Assembly (NCBI RefSeq): GCF_026810445.1
Contig: NZ_CP113949.1
Coordinates: 4,092,001-4,156,000 of the forward strand
Source: Pseudomonas sp. BSw22131
GTDB lineage: Bacteria > Pseudomonadota > Gammaproteobacteria > Pseudomonadales > Pseudomonadaceae
Direction of reading: 5' to 3'
Length of the DNA: 64,000 nt
Shown here piece after piece: positions 46,267 through 54,982 of the stretch (its first letter is position 1; each line of letters opens with the position of its first letter). Both the position numbers and the translations under genes were made by a program. A model generated the notes under the pieces. It searched no databases and was not told the origin of the DNA. It worked only from the letters and a program-made list of their open reading frames with translations.

Positions 46267-47142
46267 TCAGTTGCGCCCGGCATTGCGCTCGGCCACTCGA
46301 CCCAGTACAGCAAGGTCCATGTGGCCTTCGTCGTGAGCGGTGGCGTCCAGCAGGTTGCCGCGTACCAGTTCGGCGAGCGGCATCGGCACTTGCTCGCGCT
46401 CTGCGGCAGCCAGCGCCAGGCCGACGTCTTTGAGCCCCAGCGACGCCTTGAACGCCGCCGGCTCATAGCTGCGCTCAGCGATCATCTTGCCGTACCCGGA
46501 ATACACAGGACCTGGGAAAACGCTATTGGAAATGAGGTCGATCAGTTGGCTTGATTGCAGGCCATACGCGCCGACCAGCACCGAAGCTTCGGCCATGGAT
46601 TCAATGGCGCTGGCGAGCATGAAGTTAACCGCCAGCTTCATGACGTTGGCCTGGGAAGGTTTATCGCCCATGCGCCAGGTCTTGCGACCAATGAGGTCAA
46701 ACAGCGGCTGGACGGTGTCAATGGCATCACCGGGGCCTGCCGCGAGGATCTGCAGCTCGCCGCTGGCCGCGAAGTTGGGCCGCCCGAGGACCGGAGCGGC
46801 GATGTAATGAATACCTTTTTCCTGATGCCGGACGGTCAGGTCATCAGCGAAATCGACTGCGATGGTCGCCATGTTGATGTGAATCAGCGGCCCTTTAAGG
46901 CCGTTGATCAGGCCGGACTCCAGCAGTACTTCACGCAACGCCTTGTCGTCGGCCAACATGCTGAACACCACCTCGGCGCCGAATGCCTCGGCGGGATCGG
47001 CCGCCGCGACTGCGCCCTGTTCGACCAACGCCTGCACCGGGTCAGGAGAGCGGTTCCAGACCACCAACTGGTGACCGCCCTTCAACAGGTTGCTGGCCAT
47101 GGCCCGCCCCATATTGCCCAGTCCGACAAAACCGATTTTCAT
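46267..47142 (-). CDS. NAD(P)-dependent beta-hydroxyacid dehydrogenase-like protein
   Basis: A 291-residue protein of the 3-hydroxyisobutyrate dehydrogenase/GLYR1 family: the Rossmann start KIGFVGLGNMGRAMASNLLKG, VFSMLADDKALREV, and the catalytic-Lys helix VMKLAVNFMLASAIESMAEA. A C-terminal helical domain follows (GLKDVGLALAAAEREQVPMP). Likely reactions are reduction of succinic semialdehyde or tartronate semialdehyde, or oxidation of hydroxyacids; the neighbours do not tell which. Confidence 0.85.
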   Translation of the reverse strand: MKIGFVGLGNMGRAMASNLLKGGHQLVVWNRSPDPVQALVEQGAVAAADPAEAFGAEVVFSMLADDKALREVLLESGLINGLKGPLIHINMATIAVDFADDLTVRHQEKGIHYIAAPVLGRPNFAASGELQILAAGPGDAIDTVQPLFDLIGRKTWRMGDKPSQANVMKLAVNFMLASAIESMAEASVLVGAYGLQSSQLIDLISNSVFPGPVYSGYGKMIAERSYEPAAFKASLGLKDVGLALAAAEREQVPMPLAELVRGNLLDATAHDEGHMDLAVLGRVAERNAGRN

Positions 47143-47262
47143 GGATCAGTGCTCCCGCAGCGAAAAACAAAGGCCCTTAGGATGCACTTTTGCAACTGAA
47201 CATGGAAAGCATGAAGGGCCGAACGCCGACGCCCTGCCGCTCAAGCACGCTGGGATGGTGTA

Positions 47263-49437
47263 TTAAAAATTCACCGTCGCTGTCACGCGGGCGGTGCGGG
47301 GTGCGCCAAGGAACACATAATCGTCGCCCAGGTATTCCCCGGCATCGCGCCAGTAACGCTTATCGAACAGGTTGTCGACGGTGAAACGAAACACCGTGTC
47401 GTAGCCATCAAGGCGTGTGCTGTAGCGGCTGCCCGCGTTGAACACTGCGTAATCGTCCACCTTCACCGTGCCCTCGCGATTGGCGTATTTACTGGCGCTG
47501 TACTGCACGCCACCCAGCAGCGCGAGTCCCGGAACCGGCAGGCTGTAGTCGGCATAAACACTGGCCCGGAATTTAGGCACGTTGATCGGCTGGTGGTCTT
47601 CGTAGGCAGTAGTGCCGCTGTCCTCGACACGGGCGCGAATCACGGCAGCGCTGGCGGAAATCTGCAACTGCGACGTCAACCAGCCGTTGGCGCTGAGTTC
47701 GATACCGGTATTTTTCTGCTGCCCCTGCTGCACGTACGTCAGCGTGCCGTCGTCGTTGGGTCTGGAATACTGGTACGCCTGCCGAGTCTGAAACACCGCG
47801 GCAGCAAAGCTCATGCGGCGCCAGTCGTACTTGACCCCGGCCTCCAGCTGGCGAGAGAGCGTCGGCGCGAGGATTTCCCCGACGTTGGTGTCGAACACCG
47901 ACGCTGTGCCGCCCAGCGACAGGCCCTTGCTGTAACTCGTGTACAGCGAAACGTTGTCTACCGGCTTATAAATCAGCGCGGCCTGGGGCAGGAAAATCGA
48001 GCGCTGAGTGTGTCGATTGTCGCTGCCATCTTCGTTGTACGCGTATTCGTCCAGACGCACCTGACGCCCGCCGATGATAGTCTGCCAGTGCTCGTTGAAA
48101 CTGATGCGGTCGGTGGCGAACAGCCCGTACTGGCGACTGTCGAGGCGCCGTTCTGTGTGCCCGACAGACAGATCAGACGGTGCGAACGTCTCGACCGGCG
48201 CGTGAATGTTGCCGGAGCCGATGTACTCGCTGAAATACGGCCGCGTGTCCACCGTGCGCCGAAACGCGCTGGTGCCAAACGTGAGCTCATGTTTGAGCCA
48301 GCCGGTATTGAACAGCCCGGTCATGGCCGCCTCGACTTCATCGTTACGCTTGGTGTCGTCGGGGCTGCGGAAGTCGTAGATGTCGTAGTTGCCGTCTGAG
48401 CTGAAATGCCCCGTGACCGGTTCCGCCGGGCAATTGGCGGCCTGGAAGTAGCAGCCGTAGGCAAACGCGCTGTAGTCATCGATCACCACGCGGCTGCGCG
48501 AGGCGCTGAGGCTGGCCTTCCAGTCGTCGTTGAAGCGCAATTGGTAGCGGCCATTCATGTTCAGCGAGTCGATGCCCACCGGATTCGACCCACTCTGGTA
48601 GCCCAACAGCTTGCGCGGCGAGGCGTCATGGGGCAGCTCAGTGCCGTTGAGCAACTGATAACCGGGGACCGAGCGCTGCTCTTTGGTCTGGTATTCAACG
48701 TCCAGTTGCAGCGTCGATTGCTCGTTGATGTTCCAGTCGAACGCCACCGAGGCAAAGTCGCGCTGGCCGTCGGCGTGTTCGACGTAGGAGCGAATGTCTT
48801 CGTGGGCCAGGTTGACCCGCAGGCCCAGTTGTTTCTCGCTGCCGAACCAGCCGCCCACGTCAGTGGCGAGGTAGCGCTCGCCGTGTTCGTTGGTCGATAC
48901 CGTGACCGAGCGCACGTCTTCCGGGCGTTTGGTGACGTAGTTGATCAAGCCACCGGGTTCGGAAACGCCGCTTTGCAGGCCCGACAGTCCTTTGAGCAAC
49001 TCGACCTGTTGCTTGTTTTCCAGCGCAACGTTTTGCTCGCCGGTGATGGTCCGGCCATTGATGCGATAGCTGCTGGCAGCGTTCAGCGAGAACCCGCGCA
49101 CCACGAAGTTCTCGTAATAGCCAACCGGTGCATAACTGTCGCCCACCGAAGCATCGTTTTTCAGCACGTCGCTAAGCAGTTTCGATTGCTGGTTCTTGAG
49201 CATTTCGCTGCTGAACACGCTGATCGACGCGGGCGTGTCCAGCAACGGTGATTCACCCAAACCGCCCACCGATGCACTGTTTGCCTGATACACCGACGCT
49301 TGCTCGCCCGACACCCGGACCGCGTCCAGCGTCAACGGCTCCGTCTCCTGCGCGGCGAACAGCGGTGAAGCGAAGGCAATGCTTAAAGGCAGCAGACGTC
49401 GGGTGAAGCCGGGTGCGGGGCGGCGTTGGATGGTCAT
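47263..49437 (-). CDS. TonB-dependent siderophore receptor
   Basis: A 724-residue outer membrane receptor: signal peptide (TRRLLPLSIAFASPLFAAQ), TonB box region (ETEPLTLDAVRVSG), plug domain with FVVRGFSLNAASSYRINGR and SGVSEPGGLINYVTKRP, a 22-strand barrel, and the C-terminal TARVTATVNF with terminal Phe. Start ATG 49437 is set by the signal peptide. There is no N-terminal signalling domain, and no FecI/FecR pair nearby. It resembles hydroxamate/FhuE-type receptors, but the ligand is unassigned. Confidence 0.9.
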   Translation of the reverse strand: MTIQRRPAPGFTRRLLPLSIAFASPLFAAQETEPLTLDAVRVSGEQASVYQANSASVGGLGESPLLDTPASISVFSSEMLKNQQSKLLSDVLKNDASVGDSYAPVGYYENFVVRGFSLNAASSYRINGRTITGEQNVALENKQQVELLKGLSGLQSGVSEPGGLINYVTKRPEDVRSVTVSTNEHGERYLATDVGGWFGSEKQLGLRVNLAHEDIRSYVEHADGQRDFASVAFDWNINEQSTLQLDVEYQTKEQRSVPGYQLLNGTELPHDASPRKLLGYQSGSNPVGIDSLNMNGRYQLRFNDDWKASLSASRSRVVIDDYSAFAYGCYFQAANCPAEPVTGHFSSDGNYDIYDFRSPDDTKRNDEVEAAMTGLFNTGWLKHELTFGTSAFRRTVDTRPYFSEYIGSGNIHAPVETFAPSDLSVGHTERRLDSRQYGLFATDRISFNEHWQTIIGGRQVRLDEYAYNEDGSDNRHTQRSIFLPQAALIYKPVDNVSLYTSYSKGLSLGGTASVFDTNVGEILAPTLSRQLEAGVKYDWRRMSFAAAVFQTRQAYQYSRPNDDGTLTYVQQGQQKNTGIELSANGWLTSQLQISASAAVIRARVEDSGTTAYEDHQPINVPKFRASVYADYSLPVPGLALLGGVQYSASKYANREGTVKVDDYAVFNAGSRYSTRLDGYDTVFRFTVDNLFDKRYWRDAGEYLGDDYVFLGAPRTARVTATVNF

Positions 49438-49496
49438 GGGGCAGCGATTCCCGGATTTATAGTGAAAGTCATGTTTCAGTGGCGGCTCAACGAGTG

Positions 49497-49592
49497 TCAT
49501 CGCGAGCAAGCTCTTCCCACAGAAGCTGGGTGAGGCCTGAAATGGCGTAAGACGCTGACTCATTGTGGGAGGGCGCTTGCTCGCGATAGCGT
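49497..49592. repeat. Paired REP element between TonB receptor and LysE gene
   Basis: TCATCGCGAGCAAGCTCTTC at 49497 is mirrored by GGGAGGGCGCTTGCTCGCGA ending at 49588. It lies in the divergent gap between the two genes, not at a gene end. Confidence 0.75.
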
Positions 49593-49739
49593 CAGTTGCA
49601 ACGCCAACTTGTTATCGAGCTAATACCTCCCCGGCGGCGGATCTTTTACGTTTGTTGCCGGTTTTTTACAACCTCGGCACACTGCGTCACACCGTTCGCC
49701 AACGCATTGGCGTGCGCAGACCCCAAAAGGACATCATCA

Positions 49740-50378
49740 ATGACGCTTTCGCTTTTTATTGCGGTGCTGGCCTCAGGCTTTATCTACGGGATTTCTCCAG
49801 GGCCTGGCGTACTGGCGGTGTTCGGCATTGGGGCTGCTCGCGGGCGTCGGGCCGGGGCGTTGTTTCTGTGCGGCCATTTGTTGGGGGATGTGATCTGGTG
49901 CAGCGTGGCGTTGGCCGCGATCATCGGTGCCAAGGTCTTTGGCAGCACGACGTTCAACATTCTCGGGGTGATGAGCGGACTGTTTCTGTTCTGGCTGGGT
50001 TTTCGCGCGATCACCGCAAAACGCAGCAACGGCGACGATCAGAACGTGTCGGCGCGCAACCCACTCTGGCACGGCATCATGTTCGGGCTGACCAATCCAA
50101 AGGCCTACCCGGTGGCGGTCGCGACCTTCACGGCCCTGCTTTCAAGCCGGGCCGAACTGCTCAACTGGTCGATGCTGCCGCTGTTGATTCTGGTCAGCAC
50201 CCTGGGCGGAATCGTCGCTTACACGATCATCGTCAGCGTGGTCGGCGCACGCCATGTGCGCCGGTTGTATCAGCGCCATGAGCTGACCATCACGCGGATT
50301 TGCGGGGTGATGTTCATCGGCTTTGCGATCAATGCGCTGGTGCATGCGGTGCCGGGTTTGCTGCCGCGCCGCCCGTAG
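49740..50378 (+). CDS. LysE-family amino acid exporter
   Basis: A 212-residue membrane protein with about six helices: FIYGISPGPGVLAVFGIGAARG (the LysE/RhtB motif), LGDVIWCSVALAAIIG, GLFLFWLGFRAI, HGIMFGLTNPKAYPVAVATF and RICGVMFIGFAINALV. ATG 49740 follows AAAAGGACA. It probably exports an amino acid such as threonine, homoserine or lysine; substrate unknown. Confidence 0.9.
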   Translation: MTLSLFIAVLASGFIYGISPGPGVLAVFGIGAARGRRAGALFLCGHLLGDVIWCSVALAAIIGAKVFGSTTFNILGVMSGLFLFWLGFRAITAKRSNGDDQNVSARNPLWHGIMFGLTNPKAYPVAVATFTALLSSRAELLNWSMLPLLILVSTLGGIVAYTIIVSVVGARHVRRLYQRHELTITRICGVMFIGFAINALVHAVPGLLPRRP

Positions 50379-50413
50379 ACTGGACCGATCAGCGACGCCC
50401 TGAACGCCGGCGA

Positions 50414-50976
50414 TCTGTAGACGCGAATTCATTCGCGTGGCGGCGGGATTGATTCAACCCATCACCCCGCCTCGCCAACAAGTTGGCTCCTACAGAACCG
50501 CAATGTGCCTCTGTAGACGCGAATTCATTCGCGTGGCGGCGGGACTGGTTTAACCCATGACATCGCCTCGCCAACGAGTTGGCTCCTACAGAACCGCAGT
50601 GTGCCTCTGTAGACGCGAATTCATTCGCGTGGCGGCGGGACTGGTTTAACCCATGACATCGCCTCGCCAACGAGTTGGCTCCTACAGAACCGCAGTGTGC
50701 CTCTGTAGACGCGAATTCATTCGCGTGGCGGCGGGATTGATTCAACCCATTACGCCGCCTCGCCAACAAGTTGGCTCCTACAGAACCGCAGTGTGCCTCT
50801 GTAGACGCGAATTCATTCGCGTGGCGGCGGGATTGATTCAACCCATTACGCCGCCTCGCCAACAAGTTGCCCCTACAGAACCGAAGTGTGCCTCTGTAGA
50901 CGCGAATTCATCCGCGTGGCGGCGGAATTGATTCAACCCATCACGCCGCCTCGCCGACAAGTTGGCCCCTGCAGAA
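50414..50976. repeat. Six-unit 96-bp tandem REP array
   Basis: Unit starts (TCTGTAGACGCGAATTC) fall at 50414, 50510, 50606, 50702, 50798 and 50893: five 96-nt steps except one of 95. Each unit holds a palindrome CGCGAATTCATTCGCG, a GGCGGCGGGA segment, and an inverted half CCAACAAGTTGGCTCCTACA. Units differ by a few bases (units 2 and 3 are alike; 4 and 5 are alike). Related halves lie at 12387. It fills the gap between convergent genes (stops 50378 and 50984). Confidence 0.93.
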
Positions 50977-50983
50977 AGCGGAT

Positions 50984-52150
50984 TTACTGCGCCAGGCCGA
51001 CTTTAAACAACTTGCCGTCATCTTCATCGGTCAGCACGTACACGTAACCGTCCGGTCCTTGGCGCACGTCGCGAATGCGCGCATTCAAGTCGCCCAGCAG
51101 GCGCTCTTCGTGCACCACTTTGTCGTCTTTAAGCTCAAGACGAATCAGCTCCTTGGAGGCCAACGCACCAATGAACAGGTTGTGGTCCCACTGCTTGAAC
51201 GTGCTGGAATCGTAAAACGCCATCCCGCTAATCCCCGGTGATTTTTCCCACACGTGGAATGGCGTCTTCATGCCTTCAACCACTTTGCCCTTGGCCTCCG
51301 AAATCGGTTTGCCGGAGTAATCCAGGCCAAAGGTCGCAATCGGCCAGCCGTAATTGCCGGCGCGCTCGATGATGTTGATTTCGTCGCCGCCCATCGGCCC
51401 GTGTTCGTTGGTCCAGAGCGTGCCGGTCCAGGGGTTCAGCGCTGCGCCCTGTTGATTGCGATGACCGAAACTCCAGATCTCCGGGCGCACGTCTTTCTGG
51501 CCGACAAAAGGGTTGTCCTGGGGGATGGTGCCATCCGGATAGAGCCGCACGATCTTGCCTTGCAGCTTGTCGAGGTCCTGCGCGGTGGGTCGGTTGTTGT
51601 TCTCACCCAGCGCGATGAACAGGTAACCGTCGCGATCAAACACAATTCGTGAGCCGAAGTGATTGCCCACTGACAGCTTGGGCTGCTGCTGGAAGATCCG
51701 CGTGAAGTTTTCCAGACGCGTCATGTCGTCCGACAGACGCCCGCGGCCTGCTGCGGTGCCGCCGGTTTCGCCATCGCCGCTGTCCTCGGCGTAGGTCAGG
51801 TAAACCATGCGGTCTTTCTTGAAATCAGGCGACAGCACCACATCGAGCAGACCGCCCTGCCCTTGCGCCCAGACTTTAGGGACGCCACCCAGCGGTTGCG
51901 ACAACTTGCCGTCGGCCGACACGATGCGCAGGTTGCCCGGCTTTTCGGTCACGAGCATGCCTTGCTTGTCTGGCAAAAACGCCAGCGCCCAAGGGTGTTG
52001 AAGCCCCTTGGCGACCTCATCGACGGTCAGCGTGCCCTCTTCGGTTTTGTAAGTCGTGCTGGCCGCCGAGGCGGCGAACGGCAAGCCAAGCAAAAGGCTG
52101 GCGCAGAACGTTGCGATCAGGGATTTACGAAAGTGGATGTGGCGCAACAT
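50984..52150 (-). CDS. Secreted PQQ-dependent aldose-type sugar dehydrogenase
   Basis: A 388-residue soluble quinoprotein glucose/aldose dehydrogenase-like protein with a signal peptide (SLIATFCASLLLGLPFAASA). The propeller carries GLQHPWALAFLPD, VWAQGQGGLLDVVLSP, GSRIVFDRDGYLFIALGE, WSFGHRNQQGAALNPWTG, NEHGPMGGDEINII, GNYGWPIATFGLDYSG and GISGMAFYDSS. It resembles E. coli YliI. It probably oxidises sugars in the periplasm with PQQ. ATG 52150 is chosen from the signal peptide. Confidence 0.9.
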   Translation of the reverse strand: MLRHIHFRKSLIATFCASLLLGLPFAASAASTTYKTEEGTLTVDEVAKGLQHPWALAFLPDKQGMLVTEKPGNLRIVSADGKLSQPLGGVPKVWAQGQGGLLDVVLSPDFKKDRMVYLTYAEDSGDGETGGTAAGRGRLSDDMTRLENFTRIFQQQPKLSVGNHFGSRIVFDRDGYLFIALGENNNRPTAQDLDKLQGKIVRLYPDGTIPQDNPFVGQKDVRPEIWSFGHRNQQGAALNPWTGTLWTNEHGPMGGDEINIIERAGNYGWPIATFGLDYSGKPISEAKGKVVEGMKTPFHVWEKSPGISGMAFYDSSTFKQWDHNLFIGALASKELIRLELKDDKVVHEERLLGDLNARIRDVRQGPDGYVYVLTDEDDGKLFKVGLAQ

Positions 52151-52194
52151 GGACGATTCCTTATCGAGAGCGGGAAAGTTCTGGTGCTGAAACG

Positions 52195-52569
52195 TCAATC
52201 GGTACTACGCCGTTCGCTGCCGCTGGAGGATCGGGGCGCTTGCTGGCGTGTCGGATAACCATTACCTATGCCGCCGTTTTCCAGGGTGGGAGGCCGAGGA
52301 TTGACCCCGGTCGCAGGGCCACGTACCGATGGGCTGATCGACTGAGTGCCTTGACGGCTATTGGGGTTTGCGCGGCGGATGGCGCCGTTGTCGGGGGAAT
52401 TGTTGCGGGCTGCGCCATTTGGATACGTGGCGGCGGCGAGCGTTAAGGCCGCTTGCCCAGAGCTGAAATTGGGGGCCTGATGATCGCCAGGATCACTGGC
52501 ATAGGCAGGCCCGACACTCAGCAAACTGCCAAGGGTCAGGGTCGCAAGACTTCGCAGAACACTGTTCAT
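52195..52569 (-). CDS. Small secreted hypothetical protein
   Basis: A 124-residue protein with a clear signal peptide (RSLATLTLGSLLSVGPAYAS). The mature part is low in hydrophobic residues and rich in Asn, Ser, Gly, Pro and Arg, so it is probably disordered. ATG 52569 lies 8 nt after GAGG. It is 44 bp upstream of the sugar dehydrogenase on the same strand and may be cotranscribed. No family recognised. Confidence 0.7.
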   Translation of the reverse strand: MNSVLRSLATLTLGSLLSVGPAYASDPGDHQAPNFSSGQAALTLAAATYPNGAARNNSPDNGAIRRANPNSRQGTQSISPSVRGPATGVNPRPPTLENGGIGNGYPTRQQAPRSSSGSERRSTD

Positions 52570-52723
52570 TTCGTACCTCAAGTGATTCGGTAACGATTCG
52601 GGTGTTTGATAGCGATTGAGCAGCTAGGTTCGCGTAGGCCGGGCGGATGAGCAACTGTAGGACGATTCCGTTTGTAACAAGGATCGTCGGAAGCAGCCTG
52701 TTGGAGTGGGCGGCATTCCGACT

Positions 52724-52790
52724 TGCCCGCGAAGGTGACACCTCGGTTTTACCTGACACTCCTCATCGTCAGCTTCGCGGGCAAGCCTCC
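52724..52790. repeat. Inverted repeat pair (TTGCCCGCGAAG type)
   Basis: CTTGCCCGCGAAGGTGA at 52723 is mirrored by AGCTTCGCGGGCAAGCC ending at 52787. This common Pseudomonas palindrome lies directly at the broken 5' end of the AlkD-like remnant. Confidence 0.7.
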
Positions 52791-52803
52791 AACGAGATTG
52801 CAA

Positions 52804-53480
52804 GCTTCGTTGCTAATTCTGCGCAACGATATGGATCAAGGGCTCGCGCTGATGCACGACTGGTCGCTGGACAACGACCCGCGCTTCCGGCGTCTGGCCA
52901 GTGAGGGCTGCAGGCCTCGCCTGCCGTGGTCGTTTCGCCTGGAAAAACGGGTAGCGGACCCCTCGCCCGTGCTGGCGATTCTCGACAACCTCAAACCCGA
53001 TGACAGCCCTTACGTGCGCAAGTCGGTGCCTAATCACCTGAGCGACATCACCAAAGACAATCCGGGCTGGGGGCTAGACCCGATAGAAGCGTGGCGGCTC
53101 GACAACTCCGATACCGCCTGGATTGCCCGCCACGCCTTACGCTCTCTGATCAAAAAAGGCGACAGCCGAGCGATGACCATCATGGGCGCGGGCGAGAAAG
53201 CTCAGGTGCGTATCGATGGGTTCAGCGTCGCGCCTGCACGCATCAGTCTGGGCGAGCGAATCAGCCTGTCGTTCACCCTGACCTCGACGGCCAGCTCACG
53301 CCAGAAGCTGATCGTCGATTACGCGATTCACTACGTTAAAAAATAAGGGGGTACGTCAGCCAAGGTGTTCAAGCTTAAAACCCTGGAACTGGCGGCCGGC
53401 GCAAGCATCACGATCACCCGGGCACAACAGATCCGCAACTTCACCACTCGCGTGCATTACGCGGGCCGGCACCCACAGCG
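52804..53480 (+). pseudogene. DNA alkylation repair (AlkD-like) protein remnant
   Basis: The HEAT-like segment begins at about DMDQGLALMHDWSLDNDPRF and continues FRRLASEGCRPRLPWSF, ILDNLKPDDSPYVRKSVPNHL, WIARHALRSLIKKGD and DYAIHYVKK. A TAA at 53344-53346 interrupts the frame. The same frame then goes on with GTSAKVFKLKTLELAAGASI and IRNFTTRVHYAGRH, matching the family C-terminus, and ends near 53480. The N-terminal third is missing, replaced by a palindromic repeat. So it is broken at both ends with an internal stop. Confidence 0.75.
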
Positions 53481-54157
53481 CCGAGGGCTTCGCGTTGCGC
53501 GTTCATCATTACCACGGGGATTCACCGTCTCCCGTTGTCACGCACATTGATCCTGCCCAAGTAGAGGGCGTGTCGGGGTTCTGGCTGGATATCGGAACGC
53601 CAGGTTTTGGCCCGGAAACAGTCGGAGTCGTTGGCCCCAACGTGACAAGGTTGAATCTCGGGAGTGCCCACGCCCACCGCGTCGAGCGCTTGTCCGAGCT
53701 GCACCCTGACTGGAATCGCAGTGTAGTTGTGCGGGTGGGCAACCCGCACTGCGTGACGCTGGTGCCTTCTGTCGATGCGCTGCCAGGTTTTTCGCAACTG
53801 CACGAATCACCACTCAATGAAGCCCTGACGGCTATCGCGTTTGCCTTCGGTGATCAAGGCCGCGGCGATCCGTGCCCGGAGGGGATCAATTTGCAATGGG
53901 CGGCTCACCTGTCGGGCAATCGGATCGTGGCCCGAGTCTTCGAACGCGGCGAAGGCCCGACAGCCTCTTCAGGGACCAGTGCCAGCGCAGTCGCGTCAGC
54001 GGCCTGGCTCAGTGGCTGGGTCAAGGCTGGCCGAGTGGAGGTCGTAATGCCTGGCGGCACGGCGCCGCTGGAGTTGCATGAGGCAGAGGGTCGATTGGTG
54101 CAGGTTCGGCTGTTCGGGACGGCCCGCAGGCAAGCGGCATATGGCAGAACCGACTGA
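53470..54157 (+). pseudogene. 5'-truncated DapF-like epimerase
   Basis: From about SAEGFALRVHHYHGD the sequence continues with VVRVGNPHCVTLV, NEALTAIAFAFGD, GINLQWAAHL, RIVARVFERGEGPTASSGTS and VVMPGGTAPLEL, the C-terminal two thirds of a diaminopimelate epimerase family protein with its second catalytic segment (E-R-G-x-G-x-T/S). The N-terminal half with the first catalytic Cys is missing; instead the DNA joins the AlkD remnant. A frame from ATG 53495 could still be translated (220 residues) but would lack an active site. Confidence 0.7.
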
Positions 54158-54228
54158 AAGTGCCAGCACGCCGTTGCAACCGACCCTTCTTTGTTTATGC
54201 TCTCAACACCCCGCCCCAAACCATCCAT

Positions 54229-54333
54229 ATGGATATTGATTGGCGAGCGGCAATCGCCGCAAGGAACGCGCATGAGCCGTATGGACCGTATGGACCGTAT
54301 GGACCGTATGGACCGTATGGACCGTCAGGCTAA
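54229..54333 (+). other. Short ORF(s) containing a 9-bp microsatellite
   Basis: ATGGACCGT is repeated five times without error (54281-54325). Two frames read through it: one from ATG 54272, with AGGAACG ahead, gives MSRMDR and MDR repeats and continues toward the chemoreceptor remnant; the other, from ATG 54229, gives [17 protein letters not shown] then PYG repeats and stops at 54333. A fair promoter (TTGCAA, 16 nt, TATGCT) lies at about 54175. It may be the start of a lost gene. Confidence 0.45.
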
Positions 54334-54390
54334 CCTCATCCCCTCGCTGCCGCCTGTCGCTTCGATGACCCTCGTTCAAGCATGTCGATG

Positions 54391-54858
54391 CTCCGGCGTC
54401 GTGCAGCAAACGGTGGCAGTGATCAAGCTGATCTCGACGGACCTCGACGAGGCCGCGCGCAGCATCGATGCGGTGAACAAGCAGTCGGAAATCATTGGCA
54501 TCATCGTGCAAACCATCCGCGGGATCGCCGACCAGACCAACCTGCTGGCGCTGAACGCCGCCATCGAAGCCGCCCGGGCGGGTGAACACGGGCGCGGGTT
54601 TGCTGTAGTCGCCGATGACGTCAGAGGCCTGGCGGCCAGAACCAGCAAGGCGACGCTGGAAATTGTGGATGTAGTCCGGCAAAACAACGAACTGGCGAAA
54701 AGCGCCGTGTCCAGCATGCTGGTCGAGTCTGGAACGCACCAGCACAGGGGTTGCGCTGGCGAATGAGGCTGGGGGCGTGATTCTGGAGATTCAGCAAGGC
54801 GCACGGCATGTGCTGGATGCGATTAGTCGGTTTAATTCGACGTTGCAGATGGGGTGAT
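54391..54858 (+). pseudogene. Methyl-accepting chemotaxis protein C-terminal remnant
   Basis: The signalling hairpin tip is intact: [20 protein letters not shown], then [17 protein letters not shown] ending [11 protein letters not shown] frameshift near 54720 moves the rest ([30 protein letters not shown]) to another frame, which stops at 54858. The sensor, membrane and HAMP parts are absent. One frame (54191-54766) is open but mixes the microsatellite ORF with the tail. Confidence 0.75.
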
Positions 54859-54982
54859 GGGTTGCTGAGGGAACGGTGCCAGCGTTGCATAACCAGAAAT
54901 GGTGAATAGCGTTTATTGGTTATTCTGATTAGCAAACGCAACAAATAGAGTGGGTGCCAATTCTGCCAACCCGAGTTCTGCC

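Noticed and set aside
50389..50865. 158-codon minus-strand ORF made of 32-aa repeats
   Set aside because: It is the result of a 96-bp REP repeat whose unit is a multiple of three. No ribosome site; kept only as an observation.
50414..50976. CRISPR array
   Set aside because: The whole 96-bp unit is repeated, with no unique spacers, no 24-37-bp direct repeat and no cas gene.
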